A stretch of DNA of 64,000 nucleotides. Source: Flaccisagitta enflata (Eukaryota > Chaetognatha > Sagittoidea > Aphragmophora). A program made the translations under genes and the position numbers. Of the stretch, positions 11,678-33,103 are shown in pieces (position 1 is the stretch's first letter; every line of letters starts with the position of its first letter). The stretch is taken from assembly GCA_965153355.1 (NCBI GenBank), contig OZ231126.1:14942001-15006000 (forward strand), in the 5' to 3' direction. The notes below the pieces were generated by a model, which was not told where the DNA came from, did no database searches, and saw nothing but the letters and a program-made list of their open reading frames with translations.

Positions 11678-12005
11678 AAAAAGAAAACAAGAGAGAGAGA
11701 AGAAGGGCATTTCCGCGCATGTTTGGACACTGGACAAATTGGTTGAAATGGTTTGACTCATGGGTTCTTTGGAAAAAAATGATCTTCCGTTCTAAAAATG
11801 GAACTTTGATTCGTAGTTCCGTAATAAGGCCCGTATAAATCGGCGGCCCGGCCGCCTCCTACTCATTCAGGACTCTCATGTTATTAAGTTAATCAACGCA
11901 ATGCACAAGAATTGGAAGATGAAGGAAATGAAGATGAGAAAAAGGCTCTGTGCTGCCTTTTACATTTTCATTCATCCCTTTTCTTGTCAATCTCATATGC
12001 CTCAG

Positions 12006-12199
12006 AAGGCCGGATAAACGGCTAGAGGCTACCCAAGTCACGTGCGGTTGGACTGGGTCAGTGATGCAATAGACCTTCGTCACCATTTAGGTCGAGGCAG
12101 TCGCAAAAAAAACGCGAAAAAGCAAAGTATTTCTAAGTTCTAACTGAAAATTCGACCGGCAATTTTCCGACATAGCTATAGAAACGCGTGCACGCGACT
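12006..12199 (-). repeat. MITE-1 copy (diverged)
   Basis: AAGGCCGGATAAACGGCTAG to CGCGTGCACGCGACTC; the interior lacks the GTCCG tandem. Confidence 0.7.
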
Positions 12200-13354
<1,155 letters not shown>

Positions 13355-14171
13355 CCTCGAGTGGGAACACGACTTTTAGATTATCCCCCCCAGTTTTTGC
13401 TTTTCCCAGTTGGAGCAACACATTCTCACCCATCCCTACTCTGGGGGAAGCCTCCTCTTCTTTCTCCTCTTCCCACCCTTCCGCCTCATTTTCATGTTCC
13501 ATTTCCTTAAAATACTTTCAGAACAGTCAACAGACAAATGCCGTTTTTCGGACATTTTTAGAGCTCTTCGGCGAATCTTCCTTTCGTGGTGTCCGGGAAA
13601 ACTGCACAGATGTACGAATTTTCTACGAATCTTCAATCTTTTAATTTATATGTGGTTGCGATGGTGTGTTTTTTTTTCTTTTTCATTTTCTAATTTTAGC
13701 ATGAAGGAGCTTATATTTTCAAACTTCCTAGTGTCCCTTCATTCGCATCTTCTTCCGTTCATCTAGTTGCTTCCTTCCCCCCCCCCTCCCTTGTTTCCAT
13801 GGAAATCTTGTTCCCTTTGTCATCTTTTAAATTGAAGAAGAGAACGATTTTTGTTGACAAAATTGAATGGCACATAAAAGGAACTTGTCATGGACCTAGA
13901 ATTGCACAGACGAAAAATCAGATTTTCAGCTTCATATATAGCTATTTGCACGAGGTAAAATCATTTCTGTAATGTTTCAACAAAAACATGGAACAATTCA
14001 TTCACGGAAAATGTATCAGAACCTTCGTTTTGGTCAACGAAGCAGTAACAATAATGAAAACATCATAACAAATGGCAGTTAATGATTGACGATTGGTCAA
14101 AACATGGGTGACAACTGGAGAAGCGCAACAATACATGGAAATTTTAACTACAAATCATAAATGGAAATTGT

Positions 14172-14364
14172 TCAAAATGATATATCACCTCTTGTCAACA
14201 AATGTTTGAATCGGTAAGGTTTCTTTTGAGGATGGCCCAAGCCGGAACTTCTTGAAGCGAAAACACGGCGCTTCCCCACGTAAAAACGCACAAAACCGTC
14301 ACTAATATGCAAATCAGATTCATCACCAGGCCCTAAAAGATGATAAAGCAGTTCATTCACATTG
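14172..14364 (-). pseudogene. Open frame interrupted by the hAT-like element (downstream part)
   Basis: Read on the minus strand, the flank of the 6.2-kb insertion continues as RNVNELLYHLLGPGDESDLH followed by about 40 more codons (FVRFYVGKRRVFASRS...) to a stop at 14172. Removing the element and one TSD copy joins it in frame with GIEAINDANP encoded at 20655-20626. I do not recognise the protein. The region is bordered by a MITE-1 copy, so the start or acceptor of the exon is unclear; the open frame could also be chance. Confidence 0.3.
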
Positions 14365-14372
14365 CGAGGGTT
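14365..14372. repeat. 8-bp target-site duplication, left
   Basis: CGAGGGTT immediately left of CAGGGACGGCGAGAG; the same octamer follows the element at 20621-20628. Confidence 0.85.
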
Positions 14373-14521
14373 CAGGGACGGCGAGAGAAACGACGGGCCC
14401 CCCCTCTAGCCTCTTTGACCGGGCCCCCCCTACCCCCCCTAGCACCCCCCCCCCTAGCAAACCCCCTCCCCCATCCCTACAGTTTATCTTTTAGTTTTGG
14501 GTTATCAGATTAGAAATTTTT

Positions 14522-14712
14522 AGTTGCATGCTATGCGACTCTTACACCCCGCTTTGTCGGTCCGTTTGTCCATCCATTTGTCCATCACATTTTACTTTTT
14601 TTAGGTTTTTGAGGTCTTTGCCTCAGTGCTCCAGCCCAAATGATCAAGTGACCTCAAAAACAGCCCTTGCCCACCCGCACGCGACTGGGGTAGCTGTGTT
14701 TCCGACCTTGTT
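14522..14712 (+). repeat. MITE-1 copy nested in the hAT-like element
   Basis: AGTTGCATGCTATGCGACT start, GTCGGTCCG interior, GTGTTTCCGACCTTGTT end. Confidence 0.8.
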
Positions 14713-14944
14713 CCCATGAAAATAACTCCAGGGCTCAAACTTCTACCTCCAGGACTTGCAACCTGGTGTTTTACTGAGGTTTGTTTTTTTTCCCTCTAAT
14801 CAAAATCAATGTGCCTCTCATTTTGTCTGAGCGAGGGATCTAAATTTGTTAGACCTTTTGACTAGATGAAATTTAGTACAGATTTTTAACCATGAGTGGA
14901 AATAGACAATGACAATGTTATACATTACAAATTTACAATAGAAT

Positions 14945-16400
14945 ATCACAATGGGGTGTCTCAGAATGACCTCATATCATCCCCTTGAGCTGGCCGCGGT
15001 TTTTTACATGGGGTATGGTGTATATAAGTGGGAAAACATCATTGGTGGCCACTCCAGGGCCCCCCTGAGTTAGGCCACCTCGCCAAAGTTGGCCAAAATG
15101 GCCCAAAAAGAGCCAAAATTGATGTGGGAGCCTGAAAACTAAAATCATGCAAAAATGGTCAAGATTTTGGCAAAAAGTCTCATTCTTAGGCTTGTTGGAT
15201 AGAGAAAACATAAAGGTAGGTGGTGGTGTGGGTGGTCATGAGGGGTGCCCCATGGGGGGCAGGTACAGGGCGCAAATTGGCCAAATATTAGGTCCTGATG
15301 GAGGTGGTTGTAAAAAATGACAAAAACCAAAATTGTTGATTTTTTTGGAAAATATACATTCTAATTAGTATGTTTCAGCACAAAAATATGGTTCATTTGG
15401 ATTTTTGGTCAACAATTGGCCAAAATGAAGTCCTAGGGGTTGTTGCAGTGGTACATGGCTGAACAACTTAACTTCATTTGCATATTGCTTCTAAACGCTT
15501 TGATACAAAAAATCGCGGTTGGTCTCATCAGAGAGATCTTTCAAAATCCTTTCAGAATCTCACAAATTTTGTCCAAATCGGTTCAGAAACATAGCTACAG
15601 TGATCTCCCAAAGTACAGTAAAATTTCAATTTCAAGGATCATAGACCATATCAACTTCATTTGCAAATAATTTCTAAACGAACAAAAGGAGAAAAATACG
15701 GCTTGCGGCGTTTAAAAGATCTGTCAAAATCCTTCCTATATCTCACAAATTTTGTCCAAATTGGTTCAGAAACATAGCTACAGTGATCTCCCAAAGTACA
15801 GTAAAATTTCTATTTTTGTGACCTCAGACCTTATCAACTTCGTTTGCAAATAATTTCTAAACAAACAAAAGAGGAAAAATACAGCTTGCGGTGTTTGAAA
15901 GATCTGTCAAAATCCTTCCTATATCTCACAAATTTTGTCCAAATCGGTTCAGAAACATAGCTACAGTGATCTCCCAAAGTACAGTAATATTTCTATTTTT
16001 GTGACCTCAGACCTTATCAACTTCGTTTGCAAATAATTTCTAAACAAACAAAAGAGGAAAAATACAGCTTGCGGTGTATAAAAGATCTGTCAAAATCCTT
16101 CCTATATCTCACAAATTTTGTCCAAATCGGTTCAGAAACATAGCTACAGTGATCTCCCAAAGTACAGTGAAATTTCTATTTTTGTGACCTCAGACCTTTT
16201 CAACTTCGTTTGCAAATAATTTCTAAACAAACAAAAGAGGATAAATACAGCTTGCGGTGTTTAAAACATCTGTCAAAATCCTTTCTTTATCTCACAAATT
16301 TTGTCCAAATTGGTTCAGAAACATAGCTACAGTGATCTTCCAAAGTACAGTAAAATTTCAATTATTGGGACCTCCGACCATATCAACTTCATTTACATTC
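14945..16400. repeat. Left arm of a >1-kb inverted repeat with 183-bp tandem units
   Basis: GGTGTCTCAGAATGACCTCA at 14954 reappears inverted near 19775, and the sequence between matches the inverse of 18712-19790. Within it TTCAGAAACATAGCTACAG recurs at about 15582, 15765, 15948, 16131 and 16314, an exact 183-bp period. Confidence 0.85.
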
Positions 16401-16424
16401 AGCTCCTGCAGAAATTGAAAGACA

Positions 16425-17240
16425 ACCAGGAGGGATACACGGCTACCCTAGTCGTGTGTGGGTGGGCAGGAGCAGGGCTGGAGAAGGTTGCTAGGGCATC
16501 TGGGCAGGAGCTGTATGCTCAAAAAGCTAAAAAACGCTGAAAAAGTAATAGTCGCAAAAGTGTTAGATGGTCAGCGGTACCCTTGCCCTGCCTAAGTAGG
16601 TTGTGCTTAAAGTTGAAGGGGAAGCAGGGCAGCGGCTCAGAAGGGGTCGATGACCTCTGCTTTCATACATATGGGGAATTTTCTCCTTCTCCTCCTTCCC
16701 CTCCTCCTCCCTCTCCGTCTGTTCGCCCCCCCCCCCCAGGCTCGAGGCTCGAATCCCAGTCCTGAGACCCAGATCCAAGCCTCATGGCCCATATCCTAGC
16801 CTCAAGGCCCAAATCCTAGCCTGGAAGCCCAAATCCTAGTCTGGAGGCTGGGATCTGGGTCTATTGGCTGGGATTGGGCCTCAAGGCTGAAATTTGGGCC
16901 TCCAGGCTTGGATTTGGGTCTCCAGGCTAGGATTTGGGCCTTTAGGCTAGGATTTGAGCCACAAGGCTGAGATTTGTGTCTCAGGACTGGGATTTGAGCC
17001 TCGAGCTTGGGGGGGGGATGGACGGACAGAGAAGAAGGAGGAGAAGGAGAAGGAGGAGAAGGAGAAGGAGGAGAAGGAGGAGGAGGAGAAGGAGGAGAAG
17101 GAGAAGAAGGAGAAAATTCCCCATATGTGTGAAAGCAGAGGTCATGGACCCCTTCGGGGCCGCTGCCCAAAAAGGGGACCAATCGACCAACCAACTGACG
17201 GACCAACATAGCGGGGTGTAGAGTCGCGTAGAACGTGACT
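16425..17240 (-). repeat. MITE-1 copy split by a family 2 element
   Basis: Starts GGGATACACGGCTACCCTAG and ends CGCGTAGAACGTGACTAAAAA, with 16556-17172 inserted. The insert runs from GGTCAGCGGTACCCTTGCCC through GGGCAGCGGCTCAGAAGGGG to its inverse near 17155, around GGGATTTGGGCCTCAAGGCT-type units and (GGAGAA)n. Confidence 0.7.
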
Positions 17241-17544
17241 AAAAATGCAGTCGGCAGCGTCCTTTTGAAAATCTTCCTGAATCCCACAAATTCAGTCAAA
17301 ATTGGGTGAGAGACAGCGCTACAGTGATATTTGAAAGTTAAGTAAGATTTTGTTTTTTGAGTGCCTGACGCCATTGCCTTTATTTGCAAGAACGTTGCTA
17401 CTGTGGTTCACTTGTTACAGTTTGAGATGGATACAAAGTCATTCTCAATCAATCTCTAATGAGCCATAGGATGATGAAGAGTTGTAATCATCTCTCCCTT
17501 GCTGTAACGATGGCGTCTCAAGATGGAGAACAACCGGTTCAAAA

Positions 17545-17953
17545 TAAACAAGTCATCCAAGGATCGCACATAGTCAGCGGTACCCGATGCCCTGCTTGGA
17601 GTGATTAGCTGAAGAAGTGGAGTGAGAGCAGGGCAGCGGCCCCAAAGGGCCGATGTCCTGTAGGACACAGGGGTGAATTTCTGTACGTCCTGAGAGGGCA
17701 TATATGAGGCCTTAAGCTTAGGTGCTATTTTGCATGATATTCAATGGGAGTTTTGCATTTTTTTCAATTTCTCTTCAATTTTTTATGTTATTCGTTGGGA
17801 ATTTCACATTTCTTCCATCTTTTATCAATTTCCCATGTTATTCAATGGGAAGTTTGCTTGGGGGGGGGGGACGGAAGGATGGAAGGATGGACGGACGTAT
17901 GGAAATTCACCCCTGTGTCCCACAGGACATCGGCCCTTTGGGGCCGCTGCCCA
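17545..17953. repeat. Family 2 element
   Basis: TCATCCAAGGATCGCACATA, then GCAGGGCAGCGGCCCCAAAG at 17630 and its inverse at 17930-17953. The interior holds TTATTCAATGGGAAGTTTGC-like units instead of the usual GGCAGATTTGAGG units. Confidence 0.75.
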
Positions 17954-18189
17954 AAAAGGCTACACAGATAGACATACTAGATTTCCTGCCAGAAATGGGT
18001 GATCTTTCACCTATTCAAAATTTGAAAGGACCGCGCACACCGTCTTGACGTCAAACGCTTCATCTTTTCCTTTACTTATTGATGCCTAGCCTTACCCTGA
18101 GCGATGCTAGTTCAAGTGTTTGCTGGAAAAATGAAATCCGAAAAACGTCTTCGTGCGGATGTCCGCGACTTGTATACGAATGTGAGGTT

Positions 18190-18212
18190 ATTGTTGATGT
18201 TGTTGCTGTTGC

Positions 18213-18262
<50 letters not shown>

Positions 18263-18327
18263 TTGTTTTTGTTGTTTTTGTTGTTTTTATTGTTTTTGTT
18301 GTTGTTGTTGTTGTTGTTTTTGTTGTT
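18190..18327. repeat. (GTT)n microsatellite
   Basis: GTT repeats with a few TTTTTGTT interruptions; poly-Leu, poly-Val and poly-Asn frames are by-products. Truncated family 2 and MITE-1 pieces follow to 18712. Confidence 0.9.
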
Positions 18328-18711
18328 GGAGTTATCATCCTTGTGTGGAATCATAGGTCATCTGCCCCTCCGGGGCCGCTGCCAAAAAAGGGGACCAATC
18401 GACCGACTGATCAACCAACCGACATTGTGTTTTAGTGTGGGAAGCGGGGGGGGGTTGTGCCCCCACCCACCCATCTCCGACGATGTCTTTTCCCCTTGAT
18501 TACTAGTCAGGGCGATTCTATACCTCACTATCTTGGTCTGTCAGTTGGTCGGCCCCTTTTTGGGCAGCAGCTCACACAGGGGAATTTTCCTTCTTCCTCC
18601 CTTCTTCTTCTCCTCCTCCTCCTTCACCGTACCCCCCACCTCCCCCCATCCCAGTCTTGAGGCCCAAATCCCAACCTACACTGGGGTAGCCATGTATCCA
18701 GCCTTGTTTGC

Positions 18712-19790
18712 TAAGAAGCTGTATACAAATGAAGTCAATATGGTCCCAAAAATTGAAATTTTACTGTACTTTGGAAGATCACTGTAGCTATGTTTCTGAA
18801 CCGAATTGGACAAAATTTGTGAGATATAGAAAGGATTTTGACAAATCTTTTAAACGCTGCAAGCTGTATTTTTCTCCTTTTGTTTGTTTAGAAATTATTT
18901 GCAAACGAAGTTGATATGGTCTGAGATCCCAAAAATTGAAATTTTACTTTACTTTGGGAGATCACTGTAGCTATGATTCTGAACCAATTTAGACAAAATT
19001 TGTGAGATATAGAAAGGATTTTGACAGATCTTTCAAACGCCACAAGCCGTATTTTTCTCCTTTTGTTTGTTTAGAAATTGTTTGCAAATGAAGTTGATAT
19101 GAAATTGAAATTTTACTGTACTTTGGGAGATCACTGTAGCTATGTTTCTGAACCGATTTGGACAAAATTTGTGAGATTCTGAAAGGATTTCGAAAGATCT
19201 CTCTGATGAGACCAACCGCGATTTTTTGTATCAAAGCGTTTAGAAGCAATATGCAAATGAAGTTAAGTTATTCAGCCATGTACCAATGCAACAACCCCTA
19301 GGACTTCATTTTGGCCAATTGTTGACCAAAAATCCAAATGAACCATATTTTTGTGCTGAAACATACTTATTAGAATGTATATTTTCCAAAAAAATCAACA
19401 ATTTTGGTTTTCGTCATTTTTTACAACCACCTCCATCAGGACCTAATATTTGGCCAATTTGCGCCCTGTACCTGCCCCCCTTGGGGCACCCCTCATGACC
19501 ACCCACACCACCAACTACTTTTATGTTTTCTCTATCCAACAAGCCTAAGAATGAGACTTTTTGCCAAAATCTTGACCATTTTTGCAGGATTTTAGTTTTC
19601 AGGCTCCCACATCAATTCTAGCTCTTTTTGGGCCATTTTGGCCAACTTTGGCGAGGTGGCCTAACTCAGGGGGGCCCTGGAGTGGCCACCAATGATGTTT
19701 TCCCACTTATATACACCATGCCCCATGTAAAAAACCGCGGCCAGCTCAAGGGGACGATATGAGGTCATTCTGAGACACCCCAATATCACA
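18712..19790. repeat. Right arm of the inverted repeat
   Basis: Inverse of 14950-16390, with three of the 183-bp tandem units. It is followed by three copies of a roughly 150-bp unit starting AAATCAATGTGCCTCTTTTC (about 19790, 19930, 20080). Confidence 0.8.
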
Positions 19791-20620
19791 ATCAATGTGC
19801 CTCTTTTCCAATCTGAACGGGGGGTCTGAAATAGTCAGCCCTTCTGATTGGAAAAAATATGGCTCTCATTTTTAACCAATACAGGCTGTACATAAAAAAA
19901 AACAAGTTAATCAATAATGGAAATTAAATCAAAATCAATGTGCCTCTTTTCCAATCTGAACGGGGGGGGGGGTCAGAATTGGTCAGCCCTTCTGACAGGA
20001 AAATATATGGCTCTAATTTTTAACCAATACAGGCTTTACATAAAAAAGACTAAGTAAATCAATAATAAAAATCAAATCAAAATCAATGTGCCTCTTTTCC
20101 AATCTGAACGGGGGGGGGGGTCTGAATTAGTCAGCCCTTCTGATTGAAAAAAATACAGCTCTCATTTAAAGATAAACTCAATTATTCAAATAGGATCATG
20201 ATAACTTCACTTTGAAATTATTTGTCACCTTTACAAGGGCCCAAATTTAACTGAAATATGGGTTCAATTGAAAGTAACATGTACTATATCTTTGAAAAGG
20301 TTGGTATTCGAGACTTTATCAATATGTTGATTTGATCTCAATGGGGCCCCCACTTGACTTCTTAAGTCCAAACATGATCTAATCTGATTTTTTTTCTTTT
20401 TTTTTCTTTTTTATTTCTCCTCTTTTTTCTTTTTTTCCTTTTTTTTTTTTCTTTATTTTTTTTTTTGTTTTTTTTTCTTTATTTTTTTCTCTTTTCTCTT
20501 TTTTTTTTTTCTTTTTCTTTCTTTCTTCTTTTTTCCCCTACCTCAGGGGCCCTCCCGGGCCCCCCTAGGGCCCGGGCCCCCCTTCTCAGAGGGGGTTGGA
20601 CCCCCCTCTCGCCGGCCCTG

Positions 20621-20628
20621 CGAGGGTT
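20621..20628. repeat. 8-bp target-site duplication, right
   Basis: CGAGGGTT, identical to 14365-14372. Confidence 0.85.
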
Positions 20629-20663
20629 AGCATCATTGATTGCCTCTATTCCTTTCTTTTTTA

Positions 20664-20880
20664 AGTCGCGTGCTACGCGACTCTACACCCCGCTTTGTCG
20701 GTCCGTCGGTCCGTCCGTTGGTCCGTCCGTCCGTCCGTCCGTCCGTCACGACAAATCTACTTTTTTGGGGGGATTTGCGGTCTATGGCCTCACTGCTCCT
20801 GCCCAAATGATCAAGTGACCACAAACACAGCCCCTGCCAACCCCCACGCGACTGGGGTAGCCGTGTATCCGGCCTTGTTT
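20664..20880 (+). repeat. MITE-1 copy
   Basis: AGTCGCGTGCTACGCGACT, a seven-fold GTCCGTCCG run, GTAGCCGTGTATCCGGCCTTGTTT end. Confidence 0.85.
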
Positions 20881-20949
20881 CTCTCTTATTCCTTCTTTCT
20901 TTTATTCATTCTTTTTGTCTGTCTCTCTGTCACTCTGTGTCTGTCTCTG

Positions 20950-21095
<146 letters not shown>

Positions 21096-21097
21096 AC

Positions 21098-29956
<8,859 letters not shown>

Positions 29957-30065
29957 TTTGTAGGTTTTGTAGTCTGTAGTAGAGTTCAGAAAAGTTAGAG
30001 CAATACTAAAGTAGTTTGACTAATTTGGTTGGGGAAGGGTAGAAGCCACACACGATCAATTTTTT

Positions 30066-30476
30066 AGGTCACGTGCTACGCGACTCTACACCCCGCGTTG
30101 TCCGTCCGTCGGTTGTTTAGTCGGTCGGTTGGTCGATCGGTCCAAGTAACAGATAGACCAAGTAACAAGATAGACCAGGTAACAAGATAGACCAAGTAAC
30201 AAGATAGACCAAGAAACAATATAGACCAAGTAACAAGATAGACCAAGTAACAAGATAGACCAAGTAACAAGATAGACCAAGTAACAAGATAGACCAAGTA
30301 ACAAGATAGACCAGGTAACAAGATAGACCAGGTGACAAGATAGACCAGGTAACAAGATAGACCAAGTAACAAGATAGACCAAGTTACAAGATAGACCAAG
30401 TAAAAAGATAGACCAAGTAACAAGATAGACTAAGTGACAAGATAAACCAAGCAACAAGATAGACCAAGCAACGATA
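30066..30476 (+). repeat. MITE-1 start fused to a 17-bp minisatellite
   Basis: AGGTCACGTGCTACGCGACT and CGTTGTCCGTCCGTCGG, then about 20 copies of AGACCAAGTAACAAGAT (30138-30476). The usual CCGGCCTTGTT end is absent. Confidence 0.85.
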
Positions 30477-30675
30477 GTTATAGTCGTGATCTTGTACACA
30501 TTCCCGTTTTTCACCAAAGACGTTTTTACGTGAGGATTCCACAAACCTGATGTCAAAGAAGCTGTAGAAAAACGATGTCTCCGAAATTGCTCGACGTTCA
30601 ACCGAAAGATATTCAAATTCCCTTTCCAGTATTTGAGAAGTGGCTATGAAATAAAAATATCGAATTTTATTTCAG

Positions 30676-30832
30676 TAGTCCATTCAAAGGAGCAGAAAAA
30701 AAAAATTCCAAAACATGATTACGATCCAATGCTGGGTCTTCGTGTAATGGATACCTTCGACAAGCGATCACCGAGGCCATTTCGTGGCCAATATACGGGC
30801 AAAAAAAGAATCGAACTGAGTGAACTTTTTAG
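30676..30832 (+). CDS. Orphan internal coding exon
   Basis: After acceptor ATTTTATTTCAG the frame (phase 2) reads 51 codons including HDYDPMLGLRVMDTFDKRSP and FRGQYTGKKRIELSELF, then AG/GTGCGA. The sequence looks protein-like (mixed composition, no repeat), and the short basic/proline motifs recall small cilium or sperm-tail microtubule-associated proteins, but I do not recognise it. The donor GT is the start of a MITE-1 copy, so the transposon either supplies the splice site or truncated the exon. A short frame just upstream (MSPKLLDVQPKDIQIPFPVF from 30575) may be the preceding exon, but the spacing (<50 nt) and phase do not fit a normal intron. Confidence 0.4.
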
Positions 30833-30940
30833 GTGCGACAAAGCACCTCTATAATTGGCTGTGTCCGTTGGTCGGTCAGTTGGTTACGCATTCGTTCGAC
30901 GATCCACACCGTCGCACCTATTGGCCTACTTGGCCTTGTT
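30831..30940 (+). repeat. MITE-1 short variant
   Basis: AGGTGCGACAAAGCACCT start, GTCCGTTGGTCGGTCAGTTG interior, CTTGGCCTTGTT end; 110 bp. A similar variant lies at 61160. Confidence 0.75.
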
Positions 30941-31369
30941 TTTTTCATCTTTTCCTTGGATTATATGGACTCTGGGAAAAATTATTCTCGGTTTCCCTCG
31001 TAAAAAAAAAAGATATTGAGAGACCAGGTTAGATTGATCTCGTTTCCAAAGCCAAGGAGGAATTACACATAAAACCGTGTTTTAGTTTGCTTTTTTTTTT
31101 TTTTTTTTGGAAAGGACAAAATTTGGGCGAGTGTGGGAAGGCGAGGTGGGAAAGCGAATCGGGACGGCATAGGGATAAAAGATTAGGATATTTTTCTAGC
31201 TTTAAGATTTTTAAGTTTTAGGACAAGTGCAAGTGCAACAAAATAATATTTCTTTTTTTCAAATCGGAGAGACGGGACGCTGCCCTGAAAGTCTGGAACC
31301 TGTTATTCAAATAATCCATGAAAGAATGTGAGGACATGACAAGAAACTTGTTCCTGATTTGGGTTTTGT

Positions 31370-31371
<2 letters not shown>
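30941..31371. other. No recognised gene
   Basis: AT-rich unique sequence with a T homopolymer at 31092-31108. Confidence 0.4.

Positions 31372-31458
<87 letters not shown>
31372..31458. repeat. (GT)n microsatellite
   Basis: Uninterrupted GT. A duplicated 25-bp unit AACAAAGATAGCCTACTTCC follows at 31569-31611. Confidence 0.95.
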
Positions 31459-31461
<3 letters not shown>

Positions 31462-32010
31462 AACTATGCATGTGCGATTATACTTTTTGTTGTCTTTATG
31501 CCTTTTCCCGTAACAGTAAATCTCCGTCATGTCATACTCATTGAGACTTTAGTTCTTAGGCTTACATAAACAAAGATAGCCTACTTCCATGAACAAAGAT
31601 AGCCTACTTCCTAAGATATCAATCATGTGATAAATGGTTGAGTCTTGATTACTTATATGATGTTCATCGCAGACGTAATTCTGATCCGTCCTTCTGAAAT
31701 TGATGTGACTGCCTATTATCGACCAATCGTCAATTGGTGATTGGCGATTGATGATTACGCCGAATCATGAACACTCAATTTTCGATTATTAGGGCGACAA
31801 TGGGCTGAATTTGTTGATTCTTAAACGAAAAACATTCCCTGAAAGTTTCAGCGCCTTAAAAAATCGGAACCAAAAAGCATATTACACTTGAAATTTTGGG
31901 AAATGAAGGAAACAATGTAGGGAATGGTTCATTGTAAATCTTGGTTTAAGGACTGTTTGTGTGTATTTTCGTTGGTGTTTGTGTTTGTGTGTGCGTGTGT
32001 GTGTGAGTGT

Positions 32011-32014
32011 GTGC

Positions 32015-32097
<83 letters not shown>

Positions 32098-32159
32098 TGC
32101 ATTGAATGTGTCATTATTTAGAAGCCTCAAATCAGCCTTCCTAAGCACTTAATCAGTTT

Positions 32160-32249
<90 letters not shown>

Positions 32250-32275
32250 TGTGTGTGTGTGTGTATGTGTGTGTT
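32011..32275. repeat. Two (GT)n tracts
   Basis: 32011-32097 and 32161-32275, each followed by a duplicated GTGTCATTATTTAGAAGCCT or near-identical sequence, so the unit of tract plus flank appears tandemly duplicated. Confidence 0.9.
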
Positions 32276-32319
32276 CTCATTGGTGCCTTTGAGTGTGTCA
32301 TTATTTAAAAGCCTCAAAT

Positions 32320-33097
32320 CAGCCCTCCTGAAATCTGCCCTCTCGGGCATTGAAGGGCCTGAAGGGGTGGATTTTAGGCCTGAGAGGGCAGATTTCAGGC
32401 CTGCGAGGGCCTGGGGGGGGCGGAGGGACAGACAGGCAGACAAACGAATGAATGAAAGGCCCCTGTGTTCTACAGGACTTTGTCCCCTTTGGGGCCGCTG
32501 CCCTGCCTCTCATTCTAATTTACAACCATGCAAAGCAGGGAAATGGGTATCGCTGACCACGTATTTTGTTTGGGCGACCTGTTGAGACCTGCAGAGCTTT
32601 TTGGATTTACCTTTTGACCTTCGCTTTCACATATATGGGGATTTTTTTCACCTTTTGGGCAGCAGCTCCAAAGGGGACAATTCCTGTCAAACACAGGGGA
32701 CTTTTGTTGGTTTGCCCGTTTGTTTGTGTGTTTGTTCATACCCCCATGCCGCCTCAAGCCTGAAACCTGCCCTCTCAGGCCTGAAGTTGGCCCTCTCAAG
32801 CCTTGAATCTGCCCTCTCCAGCCCAAAATCTGACCTCCAAGGCCCAAAATCTGTCCTCTCAGATTCAAGGCCTGCCCTCTCCAGCCTGAAATCTAACCTC
32901 TCAGGCCCTAAATTTGCCCTCTCTGATTCAAGGCCTGAGAGGGTAGATTTCAGGCCAGAGGGGGAAGATTTTAGGCCTGAGAGGGCAGATTTTAGGCCTG
33001 AGAGGGTCTGGGGGGACGGACAGACAAACAAATGAACAAACAGACAAACAAAAGTCCTTTGTGTTCTGCAGGACTTTGTCCCCTTTGGGGCCGCTAC
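32320..33097. repeat. Family 2 elements (two)
   Basis: 32320-32580 and 32640-33097. TGTTCTACAGGACTTTGTCC and CCTTTGGGGCCGCTGCCC arms surround CTGAAATCTGCCCTCTCAGG-type 20-bp units; GGTATCGCTGACCACGTATT follows the first. Confidence 0.75.
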
Positions 33098-33103
33098 CCC
33101 ACA

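Larger units (their letters stand above)
14373..20620. mobile_element. hAT-like composite non-autonomous transposon, 6.25 kb
   Basis: The ends CAGGGACGGCGAGAG and its inverse CTCTCGCCGGCCCTG differ at one base in 15 and are flanked by identical 8-bp duplications CGAGGGTT, the target size of hAT transposons. No transposase frame was seen. The interior is a nest. There is a large inverted repeat (about 14795-16400 against 18712-19790, with diverged copies of the AATCAATGTGCCTCT unit to 20170), 183-bp tandem units inside the arms, and MITE-1 and family 2 copies in the centre. C- and T-homopolymer-rich flanks occupy the outer edges. Confidence 0.75.

Noticed and set aside
30076-30616. LVTWSILLLGLSCYLVY repeat frame resembling membrane helices (minus)
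   Set aside because: The 17-residue periodicity equals three 17-bp minisatellite units; all three frames stay open, typical of a stop-free tandem repeat.
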